This document shows positions 48,501 to 60,766 of a DNA stretch of 64,000 nucleotides, in pieces. The notes under the pieces were generated by a model. It ran no database searches, was not told the DNA's origin, and saw only the letters and a list, made by a program, of their open reading frames with translations. The stretch's first letter is position 1; the number at the start of each line of letters is the position of its first letter. Source of the stretch: Haliclystus octoradiatus (taxonomy: Eukaryota; Cnidaria; Staurozoa; Stauromedusae; Haliclystidae); the NCBI GenBank assembly GCA_916610825.1, contig OU744450.1, forward strand, positions 13,648,489 to 13,712,488, read 5' to 3'. The position numbers and the translations under genes are program-made.

Positions 48501-49499
48501 TGTAAGTTGGTTATCGGCAGATGCGGGAGGAGACAGAAACAGGACACACTTTTACGTTAGTTGTAACTTTATTATCAGCAAACACCACCACGACGCAACT
48601 CCAAACTCTCCCTAAAACTTACAAATTACTCTATATTTATACTATATTCTACTTACGTCAATGCTAAAGTCCAACCCATAAAAATACAAAACATAGTCAT
48701 TAAGACAGGAACAATTTTATATGATACGGAATAAACATATCCAATCTAAACCATATTTAAACATTAAACTGTTAACACGGGAACAATTTCAATCCATCAT
48801 CATTTGTGTTCCGCAGTTGACATATATGACGTCAACGTGCTACTCTATCAACAACGGCTAAATTCTAAATGACTTTCAATAACAACAGTTATAATAAACT
48901 AATGACGCTATAGTCATTTAATACAAAAACGTCATATAATCCAGCTCAGCATAAAATTAAAACATAATTACATCATATCGTCACAGTTAACCATTCCACT
49001 ATATTTTAACTTTAACATACATATCACAACAACTCTTATTACATGAAGTCAGCTATTCCTTATAATACATTACGTCACAATAGCCCCAACCCAATATTTC
49101 AGCAGTCATAGATACACCTTTACATTTCATACACGTCATTTAACACATACACGCCTCCTTGATCCTTAGATCAGAATAACAAATCACATATCATATATCA
49201 CATATCATATATAACTCTAGATCACAATAAAAATCACATATCATATATCACACTAACCCGATCATACCATACCAATACCTTCAACCGAGCCTTTCACTCT
49301 CATCATCACCAACAGAGAGACCAATAGGACGTATATACGAAGGGAGTGCCTTCACCAATGCTACACGCCCCCTTGATCTCTAGATCACACATCATTTATG
49401 ATCCATCCACAACAAAATTCATACCTCAACAAATCATCATCATCAACAGAAAAACCAAGAGAACGTATATACGAACGGAGTGCCTTCACTAATGTTACA
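48501..49499 (-). mobile_element. Probable solo LTR of an LTR retrotransposon
   Basis: A block of 999 bases that begins TGTAA and ends TTACA, as LTRs do. On the minus strand a poly(A)-type AATAAAG is followed by a GT- and TC-rich stretch close to the end, the normal R-U5 layout. The U3 side contains short tandem repeats (CACATATCATATAT runs and a repeated ACGTATATACGAA block). A clear target duplication is not visible. No coding part remains next to it. Family not determined. Confidence 0.5.
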
Positions 49500-49763
49500 G
49501 GAGCATCAACAGTCTGGGCTCTAAGCTAGCGAATCCTGATTTTCCAAAAAAAATTTAAAACGATGTCATTTTTCTTAGCGAAACATGGACTCAAAGGTCA
49601 TCACATTTTCACCCTCCCACAAATTATGATATAATTTATAATCATAGAACAAGTAAACAACCAAATGGTAGTAGAGGTTCAGGACGATTAGCAGTCCTCA
49701 TAAAAGGTAATATTAAACATGCGTTTACCGAAATTCCGTCAAATTCAATAGGTTAGGTTAAAA

Positions 49764-50759
49764 ATGAATAGGTTAGCTTTTGGTCTCAATAATGACTTGT
49801 ATATTGCTTTCGTATATGTTAGTCCACAATACTCTTCGGTAAATCCTATTCATAAAAATCAGGTATTTGAAATTTTGCAAACCGAATTGATAAATGTACC
49901 GGGTGGCTGCGATGTGTTGGTTGGCGGCGACTTCAATGCTCGACTAGGCAAATTAAATGATTTTATTTGCAATGATGATGACTCCTTTTTTGATTTACCT
50001 CCAACGTATGTACCCGACTATCACAATTTAGTTCTAAGAAAAACTCGAGATAATACAATCAACGATTATAGTAGACATTTAATCAGTATTTGCACTAGCA
50101 ACCAACTTCGGATCCTTAACGGCCGACTAAAAGGTGACGAGGAAGGTGAATTTACATACCATGGTAATATTGGGTCTAGTTTCGTGGATTTTGTTTTGGC
50201 CTCAGAACAATTGTACTTACAATCACCATCAGTTCTCAAATCAATCAAAGTCGATAAAGATGCACGGTTACTTTCAGATCATTGCTCAATTAATTTGTCT
50301 CTTAACGTTACTCTAAGGCATACCAACAATGATTGCTCAAGCATTCTTGTCGAAGAGAGACCACCCCGATATTTGTGGTGCGACGAAAAGAAATCTGATT
50401 ACGCGGAACGATTCTCTAGCGAATCTCATGAACGCCTTATTGAATCACTCTCTTCAGAAATATTAACATCAACTGAAGACATTGACCAGATCATCGATAA
50501 AAATTTTGATTTATTCACAACGTCTGCTCAAGGCATTTTGAAATTAAAAACATTTAAAAAGCAGAAACATGCTAGGCAATTCAAAACACGATGGTACACA
50601 AAATCATGTTCTCATATAAAATCCCGACTAAATAACATCATCAGACTTTTGAAAAGGCACCCTAATGATCCATTTCTTCGAGGTAGGATTTGCCGGTTAA
50701 GAAAGCAATATAAAAAAGAAATCAAACTGTCAAAACATCAACACAATCATTTTATATGA
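49764..50759 (+). pseudogene. LINE endonuclease (EEP family) part
   Basis: Longest open frame of the window (331 residues). It carries LYIAFVYVSPQYSS, CDVLVGGDFNARLGKLND (GDFN catalytic motif) and LLSDHCSINLSL (SDH catalytic histidine), i.e. the second half of the apurinic-type endonuclease, then a linker with basic residues before RT. The first part of the domain lies upstream in other frames (49560-49745), so the ATG at 49764 is not the true start. Confidence 0.78.
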
Positions 50760-50766
50760 TACTGCT

Positions 50767-52776
50767 TTGCATAATCTAAACAACGCCATGAATAACGATA
50801 AAAATGACTTTTGGCAATCAATGAAATCATTTCGAGCTTCTGAAAATAAAAATGAGACACTGCCTGATGCCTATGAGCTCCTATCTCATTTTAAACAACT
50901 CCATGAAGAGAATCCTATCGAAACAGATACTGAAGATGGGAATTATACTGTTATGCAATCCCAACCTGGATCCAATTTCGTGGGGGATCTCGACAGGGCA
51001 ATAGACACCAGGGAGATTATCTCTGCAATGAAACTCTTTAAAAAAAAATCACCTGGTAGGGATGGGATATTGGTAGAAATTGTTGAGGCTCAGGCATTTC
51101 CTTGACGAAAATGATATAATTCATGAAGCACATGGTGGTTTTCAAAAAAATAAACGAACGGCAGATCATTTGTTTTGCCTTAAAACCCTTATTTCAAACT
51201 ACACAAAAAATAAAAAAAGCTTTTTACCTGTTTAATTGATTTGAAAAAAGCGTTTGATCCTGTGTGGCATCCTGGCCTTTTATTGAAGCTAAAGCAATTA
51301 AACATCGATGGAATTTCTTACAAAATAATTGATAACTTATATGTTCATAACAAAGCACATATCATTTACAACAATCTCTTGACTACGTCGATCTCACCCA
51401 GTGTTGGCGATCGCCAAGGGTGTATCCTAAGTCCTATTCTTTTTAATATTTATATCAATGATTTTGCGAAATCCTTAACATGTCAATCAACACATCCATT
51501 TTTTCTTGCTGATAAGCCATGGAATTGTTTAATGTTTGCCGACGATATAGTCTTATTGTCTCAAACCAAAGAGGGTCTCCAAAAATGCATGGAGAAAGCA
51601 TATCTTTACGCCTAGCAATGGAAGCTCAAAATTAATTATGAAAAGTCAAAATGCGTGATCTTCACAAAAACATCTGTTGATGAGCAACATTTCTTTTCCA
51701 TTAATAATACCCCTATCGAAATGGTCGAAAATTACAAATATCTAGGTTTTTCGTTTCATTGCTCCTCAAAACAATGTTTTGGTATTAAGCAACTTTGCAC
51801 AAAAGCCGAAAAAGCATGGGCAATAACACAGCGCTCTATGGGGCGGTCGTCAACCAGCTATGTCGCAATTCATAATGCAATGTTTACTACCATGATAAAA
51901 CCCATACTTCTCTAGGCTAGTGATGTTTGGGGTGATTCTGTTACTCACATTGAAAATAACCAAATAAAAACTGTACAGCGACATATTATGCGGAAAATAC
52001 TAAATGTTAGAAAGAATTCCAGTACGATAGCTGTTAGAGCGGAATTGGGGATCATCCCTCTACAGATTGACGTTAAAATTAATATGATCAAATTCCTTGT
52101 TAGAATGATTAACTCCAAAAAAAGTAGTTTACTGTACAAGGAATTTGGTGAACAAATCGTCAACAGTTCATCAACTTCATGGCTGGGTAAAGTTACACAT
52201 CATTTGTCCGAAATAGGAATCAATTTACAACTTTTGATCTCTAAAGAAACAAATCAAAAATCTGATCAAATAAAACTAATCAATTCTATAATAGATCAAT
52301 TAAATAACGAATACAAAATCAACTTTGAGCAATCTAATCTAAACTCTAACACTCCAGGCCAATCGAACCAAATGAAATTCTACAAAACAATCAAACATAA
52401 ATTTGAATTTAAAAAATATTTGCTACTTCCACACAAAAAGTCTAGGATAGCAATAACTCAGATCAGAATCAGAACTCATAAGCGCGGAGTACAGACCGGA
52501 CGATATTCTAACATTCCCTACGAGGACCGGCTATGTCCCCATTGCGATAGTGACAGTATCGACGATGAGATACATCTGCTCTTTAACTGTAATATAAATA
52601 GTAACTTGAGGGTAGCGTTTTTTAATAAAATAGAAAAGTTGCATAACAACTTTCAGGTATTCTCGGATACAGAGAAATTGGAACTGCTCTTTTCCCAAAC
52701 AGAGTTACAAAAAGAGAAACTGTTGGGAAGATTTCTTTGCGAATCTTTGCAGAAACGCTATGATAATTTGCAATAG
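50767..52776 (+). pseudogene. LINE reverse transcriptase and C-terminal part
   Basis: Four open pieces. 50767-51105: linker up to KKSPGRDGI, a start-of-RT motif. 51241-51615: LKKAFDPVWHPGLLLKL (motif A), RQGCILSPILFNIYINDF (motif B) and FADDIVLLSQ (motif C). 51655-51915: VENYKYLGFSF, thumb. 51988-52776: a long C-terminal region ending with a zinc-knuckle-like CPHCDSDSIDDEIHLLFNC. Between 51105 and 51241 the sequence stays RT-like (HGGFQKNKRTADHLFCLKTL) but is out of frame. Confidence 0.75.
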
Positions 52777-52920
52777 TGAATAATAGAATGACACATGTTT
52801 TGATAATTTCATAACTATATAGTGAATGAATATTATCATCATATGTTGTTATTTAGAAGCAACAAGGATAAATAGGTTCTTATAACAACTATGCTAAATA
52901 AAAAATAGAAAAAGAAAAAA

Positions 52921-53060
52921 AATATATATATATACAAATATCGAATAACAAAATAATAATATTAAATAATACTTACCACACACCTGTATCTATGTAAACT
53001 GGTATATTGGTATTAAATCAAAACAAACAAACAAACAAACATCAACATCAACATCATCAT
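52921..53060. repeat. Simple repeats at LINE borders
   Basis: A TA run near 52922-52932 ends the plus LINE. An ACAA(AC) run with ATCAACATC units at 53022-53060 is probably the 3' microsatellite tail of the minus-strand LINE that follows. Confidence 0.5.
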
Positions 53061-54350
53061 CATTTATTGAGTTTCCTATTAAGCCACAATCTTGATGATG
53101 GCTTTTTCAAAGGACTCATACATAGTTATATACAAATAATTAATAATAAAATAATTGGTCATACAATCATTGTACATACTATAATTTTAAATAAAGTTCA
53201 CAAGATTTTTTAAAAGCCGCCTTGTCAGAGGTCTCCTTCATCGAAGATGGCATAGCATTCCATTTGTGAGCACAAGCGGTTTGGAAAGAGTCACGATGGC
53301 TGGATTGTAGGTAGATATCATTGTTTGTGGAGGAGCGTGTTTTAGTGGTGTATGGAGAAGAAAAGAAGGTGGATAGCAATGGAGGAGCCTGCTGAAATTT
53401 TATTTTATGTGCCCAGGAAAGCTGATTGAATGTCACGCTGTCTCTAATATCGAGCCAATCTAGTTGACTAAACATCGTTGAGATATGCTGAAATTCAATC
53501 ATATTAGGATACCGACAGGAAAATGCTACGCAAAGGCCGGTATATCAAACAATGTAATATTACCAAAATAAGCCAATCTTCAATATCAATCAGAGTATAG
53601 TGAAATCTTATCGCAGAGCAAAACTAGGAGTAAGTTTATATTAAAACTTTGCAAATTTCTATTCCTTTCAATCCAGGGGAGCTAAGATGTTTCAGATTGT
53701 TAACAGTATTAAAATATATACTGCTCAAAGGTACAGAACATGTTTAAAAATGCTGGTTAATGATAGTACTAGCGTTAGCCAACTAGATTATGATATATAT
53801 TTCCAAACGTTTTTGTTTAACAAACCTCACTGAACAGTCTTACATTGATTTCACTTTCGTAGTTGATTTATTTGAAGTAACAATAAACTTTGAGTAATCC
53901 ATTTTAATTAACAGCCACGCGGGCAACGACGTCGAATTTATAATTTCATTTTAAAAGTGTATGCCAATCCAAACCAAACTTGTATATGTATGTGAAGTTG
54001 ATCAAAAATTCAGTACTCAATGAATTTTACGATTTTGCGACTGCCACACTGAACTTGATGTTTACTGATGATCTCTGCTAATGATTCGGTGTATATGGTA
54101 TACAAAAATAGTCCAAGTACAGAGCCTTGATGGACACCACGGGTCAGACGAAGAGGAAGTGACGATTTATTTTCTAACTCGACGGTCTGTGTGCGGTTTG
54201 ATAAATTAAACCAATTCAAAGCTCTACCAGTTACTCCATAGCGATTTTCCAGTTTGTTGAGTATTGTTTTATGATCGACAGTATCGAATGCTGCCGATAG
54301 GTCAAGTAATATTAGAATTACGCATTGGCTGTTATCTATTGTATAATTAT
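53060..54350 (-). mobile_element. CR1-like LINE fragments on the minus strand
   Basis: 3' part at 53179-53502: LDWLDIRDSVTFNQL and later HKWNAMPSSM, the end of CR1-group RT proteins. 5' part at 54010-54350: KTILNKLENRYGVTG, then LTRGVHQGSVLGLFLYTIY (motif B). The sequence between (53510-54000) is not recognisable, so it is one element with an internal loss or two separate pieces. Confidence 0.65.
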
Positions 54351-54355
54351 AAATC

Positions 54356-55196
54356 CCTCAAAATTATAAAATAGCAAAGGTTATACCATTATTCAAAACT
54401 GGAGACATCCATTTAATCTCCAATTACAGGCCTATTTCTATTATTTCAACATTTTCCAAGCTTTTACAGCGAGTTGTATATAATCAAATTTATTTTTATT
54501 TTGACAAACATTTTTTAACAAAATTTCAATTCGGTTACCGGAAATTTTATCAAACAATGAATTGTATTTAAAATTTCTTAGACAATATATTGTCACAGCA
54601 AAAGGACAAATACCATGTTGCCATTTTTATTGACCTTAAAAAAGCCTTCGATACTGTAAATCACAGCATTCTTTTATCCAAGTTATCACATTATGGAATC
54701 ACAATCAACGAATTAGCTTGGTTTACCAATTATTTGTCAAACAGAATACAAATTGTATGCATGAGCAACCATCAATCTCAACCCAATATTGTAACTTGTC
54801 ATGTTCCACAAGGCAGTATACTCGGACCACTCCTTTATTTAACTTTTGTAATTGATTTGCCAAGTTCAACTGAATTTCAAGTGAGTCTCTTTGCAGATGA
54901 TACTACCATTCAACGGTCTGACAGTATTGTCACCGAGTTGCAGGATAATGCCAATGAGGAATTAAACACTATTTCAAAATGGTTTTACGACAACCAACTC
55001 ACACTACATGAAGCAAAAACAAAATTTATTCTTTTCAATAATCAACGTATCAAAATTAATCTGCAAATAACAGACATATTGAACGATGTGAAAGAAAAAC
55101 ATGTTAAATTCCTAGGCCTATTGCTTGATGACAAATTAGACTGGAAAATTCATGTTGGTTTTGTGTGTAAGAAAATCCGATTATTAACCTGTACCT
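54356..55196 (+). mobile_element. CR1/Jockey-group LINE, RT domain fragment
   Basis: Plus strand: KVIPLFKTGDIHLISNYRPI (RT start), then FIDLKKAFDTVNHSILLSKL (motif A), VPQGSILGPLLYLTF (motif B), LFADDTTIQ (motif C) and VKFLGLLLDDKLDWKIHV (thumb). The open frame 54590-55249 covers most of it; the earlier part is open but broken just before 54590. It runs into the tandem repeat array at 55197, which cuts off the C-terminus. Endonuclease absent. Confidence 0.75.
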
Positions 55197-55935
55197 GCGT
55201 AGTCCTGCCCCTCCCCCCACCTCTTCAAATTTTGTCCAAAATATCATAAATACTTTGATCAGTAGTTGATCAGTTGTGATCAGGTGTTTTTAAGACTGAT
55301 CAAACAAAAGCGTTACAGTTATTAACGATTTTCTTGTGGGGGGCCAGGACTACGCCAGCCCCCAACCTCACCAAATTCGAAAATTTATATATCAAAAGTT
55401 TGATCACGCTGTCATAATTACTGATCAGGCATTTGTATTGCTGATCAAATTACGATCAACGAAATATTTGCGTTTTAGGCTCAATTTATAGCGCAGTCCT
55501 GGCCCCCCCACCCCACTTGACCACGCCCAATTTCGAAAATTTTCATGTCAAAAGTTTGATCACGATGTGATCAGTCCTGATCAGGCTATAGCTAAACTGA
55601 TCAACTGAAGATGTAAGAGATATTCATGTTCCACGGTACAAAATGACCGTAGTCCTGACCCCCCACCCCCTAAAGCCACGTCCAATTTTGAAAATTTTCA
55701 TATCAAAAGTTTGATCACCATGTGATCAGTCCTGATCAGGCATCGACTAAACTGATCAACACAAGACCCAGAAGACATTCACGTTTTTTGTACTCCCTTT
55801 TAAGCGTCACCCTAGCCCCCCCCCACTTTTTACCAAATCTCAATCAATTTTGAAAATTTTCACAACACAACTTTGATCACGGCTTGATCAGCGCAGAACA
55901 CGCTAGTATTTTACTGATCAGTCAACAATTTGATA
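55197..55935. repeat. Tandem array of about 150 bp units rich in TGATCA
   Basis: Five units start with GTAGTCCTG- or CAGTCCTGG-like sequence and a C-rich run near 55197, 55345, 55492, 55650 and 55806. Each goes on with AATTT-GAAAATTTT, CAAAAGTTTGATCAC and several TGATCA palindromes; I count about 18 TGATCA in the array. Spacing is about 147, 147, 158 and 156 bases. Units are diverged, so the array is old. No open frame spans it. Confidence 0.75.
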
Positions 55936-57543
55936 GATAACTTCAAAAAAGCTTGAATGCAAATCAGAAATGTGAAAAGTGGTAGAAATACATAATTTTT
56001 GCTTTTGATATAACGACTGTTGGGTAGACAAAAACTTTCTGTCCGTAGATGATGTTCTTAGAATTTTACATATTCATACTCTTTCAACTCCAAAATTGAG
56101 CTTCAACATATAAATCTACTAGATTTAATACCAGAGAAATGTTGTTTCTCGCTACGGTGAATGAACAATACTAAACAATGGCAGTTAGCGAGTACTTGAA
56201 AAATAGCACATGTCTGATGTGTATGAAGTCTTGTCATGTTGTTAACTGCGTCAACAGAACGCAAATCATTCACGAATTCTCTTCCTTTATGAATGAATAG
56301 GGCAACCACGTGGCTCTATTTTAGGATAAGATACTATAGTTTAGTGAAGCTATTCAATGAATCTGTTTCTACATGATCAAATTGTGAATAACATGTATTT
56401 AAAATGTATTATTTACAAAACAGTGTTGTAATTGACATGGAATTTAGCTAGATTTGAATAACAAAAGTAATTTTGAATTATTTAAATAAGAAAAACTTAT
56501 CGATCTAGAACTACAGCATCAAAGAAATATAAAAATTCAATTTCAACGAAATTCCGATGAGAAATAGTAGAGCCATAGCGTTTTATTTATAAAAAATAGA
56601 AAAATCTGGCCTTGTGTAAACTGAGATCTTATCTGAACTTTTTGAAAACCAGGGTTTTTGCTCTTGTGTAAAGGTAGCCCTAACTTGATAAAAACTCCCA
56701 AAAACGAGGAGATGCTATATATGTGTTTACTAACAGCTAGATCTTATTATTTAAACCTTGTATCTAGCGTAAACATGATCAATTGTCATATTATATTGAC
56801 ACATCACAGTAAGGTTATGCGTGCCTCTCGTGGTGCTATGAGAGCACAGTCCGCGGAAAGTCTTTACTAATTGATTTAGAACAGAACTAGCAATTTTTGG
56901 GGCAATTTAGCACATTTTTGTTACCCTAACTATCGACTTTTACCGATCAAACCCTAAATTCTCCTTTTTTCGCGACGTCACCGGAAGTGAAATATAGTGA
57001 TAGCAGCCTTGGCCGTTTTGAAAATGTAGAAGTATTTTGAAAGAAGCGAGCGGCGAAAATGAAACGATGAAGCATGCAATTAGGAACAACAACTTCATTT
57101 AAATAACAAAATTTTATAAAATTATGGGTTAAAAGTTAATGATCTGAACATTTAACAAACATTATAAAATCATCGAATGTGATACTAATCGCTGATTGGC
57201 TGTTATTGATGTTCGTGTCAGGCTGAGTACAGTCGGATAATTACGGGTTTTGTTTTGAAGCCCCAAAATGAAACAAGTTAGCAACAGAAACAAAATGGCG
57301 TTCATATGAAAAAAAGCTTTCATTGATAGAGCGTTTGAATACTCTTCAAATCTAAAATTAATAACACAAAACACAATAACTTTGAAACAAATCATAAATT
57401 AAAACTTAATCTATAAAATTCCCTAGATCAATGTTTCTATTCGTAGTTCATACAGCAGTTTTGTTTTGTTGCTAAACGCCAAAGCGGCATATTACGATAC
57501 GATAAACTTCAGCGTTTAACTGCTCTTACAGCATAAACACATG
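55936..57543. other. Intergenic stretch
   Basis: No gene seen. The short dispersed repeat at 56822-56890 matches 15518-15590. Open frames 56103-56309, 56658-56870 and 57162-57395 carry no domain. A locally GC-richer patch lies at 56970-57060. Confidence 0.5.
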
Positions 57544-60500
57544 GTTCACCGTTGACCACCTGTAGGTAGACGGTCTATATAGGGTGATTCCATATATTTA
57601 ATGTTTCATTGTAATTGGGTAAAGAGTAAACTGTGCAACAAAATTAATACAGTCCATATCCTTTTATATCTATATCAATGTATTAAAAATGAGGGAAAGA
57701 AATGGTCAAAAAAGTAACGCTCTTTGTATGGTTTTTTAAATGTACCTTTTTTTAGTAATAACAAGGTTACAACAGTATGATGTTTGTGTGCATATATTTT
57801 ATTTCTAACCATCAAGGATTGGCAAATAAAGTATATACAAAATATCTATATTAAAATTTATACAGCTATGTCATACAACGGCCATACAAGTGAGCATATT
57901 TTCTTATGGAAACGTGAAATATATTGATTTGATAATTGATGTAATTTATGATAGGCAATTTAACATTTTAAATAATGCTCGATATAAAGCAATAGCTACA
58001 TTGCATTTAGTTAATTGAATCTGTTGTAAGGTTTATCTTCAATTTTATAGAGTTTTTGAAAAAGATAACTATAAATGATGTCAATATTGTCTAGAAAAAA
58101 TGTTAAATTTCTACTTGCTTTGCGTTGATGATTTAAAGGTAATACAACTCACAGAAAATTACTCTTCTTGAACGACAGTCTCTAACCAATCATGTAAACG
58201 TCTAATAACCAATTTAATATTTTTTCTGTGGATTTAGGCAGGACACCGTTGAACCCAAGTAGTATTATTATTATTCTAATCACGTCAGGCCTGGAACCAT
58301 ATCATTCAGCGAATCAAAATAATAATAAATTCATATTGTAATAGCCGTGGTAAATTATTTACATTTACCATGTTGTAGTAAGTAACTGAATAGCTCTTTA
58401 GTCGCCTTCAAAGTACGGGTTACAAAACCAGGGTCAGCCATTCAGCAAAAATTGAAAACATTTGAAAATATTAATCAAACAGAAAATAAACAGCATATGT
58501 GGTATGATTGCGGAGATGACAGCTTTTCGCAAATAATGCTCGAGTTGACGCAGTATCTATCTACTATATCCAATGATCGTTGTATGATATATATCTATCT
58601 AACATTTGCAATAAAAATAAAATAAAGCAAAATAATACATTCATGCGGCAAAATGTGAAACTTATTGCGTGAGTTACAAAAATCAATGATTACTGATCAA
58701 GCTGGGTTTCAATTCCGCTTAGCGGTACATCACAGAGACCAGCGTGACCATGGTGTGAATCTAGCCAAAACCCCAGCTGGAAATCTTGCCAAAAACTTCA
58801 CATCTATTGACGGTTGGTAATTTGCTATGCAAATTTTGACATTGAAATTTTGAGCGCGACTTTGAAGGCTGAAGAAAGTGTTCAACATCTACTGGGCTAC
58901 AAACTACAATGCCTTTAACAAATTTGATACTGTATTACTTGGCGATTATATTGGAGAATTAATATTACTCAAACACGATGATGCATACAACAACTTCGGT
59001 CGTCAGAAGATGATTTCTATCAAGCAATCAGAATGAAAAGGTATGTTAGGCCGAGCATCTTTTAATTTTGACTGCAGGCAGATTTGTCTTTCTTTTACAA
59101 TTGTTATTCGTATATGCCTGTATGATTATTATTACATAGTCCTGCTTTACACTGTAGAATGTTTTATAAATGTATCCACATATTATATTAAATAGGTGAT
59201 GGCGTATAAACTGATCAAGCGTTTGGAATTCTGTTGTTTTGAGTTCGAACGAATCTAATTGTACTGTTCCTATTTCACGCAATGAGCGGTGTTGCAACTG
59301 AATAATAAGCAGGTGAGCCTATTATCAGTCTACCAACATTAAAAATGACATTATCCCGATTTCATAACATATTAAATGAACTCAACAAGTAATAGATTTA
59401 GATTTATTATCTTATGTGTGTAGGAATCCAAGTCAAAAGTAGTAAATACTGTAACCATTGTAGGGCTATAGATATAGCTACTGATATTGTATACTGATCT
59501 ACTCCTGACAATTAAATAAATGAAAACAAATATCTATCAAAGGAAAAAAAAATAATGAAACGTTATTGTTTTTATAGAAAGTCTACTGAACAAGGACCCG
59601 AGGTCTAGAGGCCGAAGCCGACAGCAAAAGGTTTCATATAATTACCAATAGCCAATAGCTTCCCATTTCATTTGTTCTTCGTTTGTGATAGTATATACAA
59701 TTATAGTATGAAATTTATAGTTGCTGCACACATAAATTCAAATGAAATCGGATTAGTTAAATGAACAAGTTATTGATTTTCGAATAGATTTTCGAATGTA
59801 TTAACAGTTTCTGAGCTGACAAAAGTAGAATCAGATTAAGCGTCAATATTAAATATTTCCGATCCTACAGCAGTGTTGTTTCTACTAATTCGCCTTTTGA
59901 TCTTGCTATCACTTATATGGAATTTAACTTCTTTTTCAGAGATGCGACTATCCTAGCAGATACAATACAAGGTCAATATCAAGAAGTTGGATAAACTATT
60001 CTGAATAAATTATGATGATGATGAATGGAATGGATTGGATGATCATGTCCACTTCAATTTTGTTGGAACATTCTGCAACGAACTAAGAATTAAGCCTAAA
60101 TTATCTATAAAGTATAGTATATAGGCTATCTTTAATAATTTAATAATTTATTCATTACTGTTTCATCAATCTGGTGATGATGTTTTAACTCTATATTTAC
60201 TTTATGCTTCTTATTCTTATTATTGTAATTATAGTTGCACTTATTATTCTTTCGTTTTTTAATACTTCTTAGACTTATTAATAATTCCTTATAAAGTTGA
60301 TTGTATGAATTATAATAACTACGAAATTAGTTAAAAGGATTGTGTTCATATTGTGTTTGGATAGATACTGAAATAGATTTGCTCATGCAAAAGGGGGTGG
60401 GTATACTAGGATACTAGTATTTATTTATAAAGGATATATAGGGATCATATGTCTGAAAATATAAAATTTCTGTGTAACGAAATTATTCTGAAACAAGAAA

Positions 60501-60766
60501 ATTATATCAGTTAATAGCCCGATTCTATTCAAATAATTGAAGAAGGTGTTAATTATTGAAGAAAATATTGATAAAAAGGAAGCTTTTTGGTCTTATTCTG
60601 ATTACTACTCAACTCCTTAAGCTGTTAATTAATTTAGGAAAAATTGCATTGATATAACACAAAATTCCTTACCACACGGAAAACTTCAAATGGTCTTGTT
60701 TTGTAGGAATAATTTCTTGAAAGACACCTTTATTGTCTCTAAATAGCCGCGAAGGATTTTGCTGTG
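57544..60766. mobile_element. Second copy of the inverted-repeat transposon, left end missing
   Basis: Nearly identical to 31324-34542 (a few differences per few hundred bases, some small indels, e.g. an extra 45 bases near 59130). It ends exactly at the right terminus TTTTGCTGTG (60757-60766), but no TA follows, and the 433 bases that form the left end of the first copy are absent; no CACAGCAAAA is seen upstream. No transposase frame. The few splice-like AG and GT sites inside give only very short frames. Confidence 0.65.

Larger units (their letters stand above)
49510..52920 (+). mobile_element. Non-LTR retrotransposon (LINE) with endonuclease and RT
   Basis: Endonuclease traces start at SKLANPDFPKKI and NDVIFLSETWTQRS (49530-49600), followed by the endonuclease frame, RT and a C-terminal region, ending with an A-rich tail at 52895-52935. 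It abuts the probable LTR at 49499, so the LTR may have inserted near its 5' end or the element may be 5' truncated. Several stops and shifts break it. The clade is not clear; the RT has FADDIVLLS and RQGCILSPILFNIYINDF. Confidence 0.78.
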
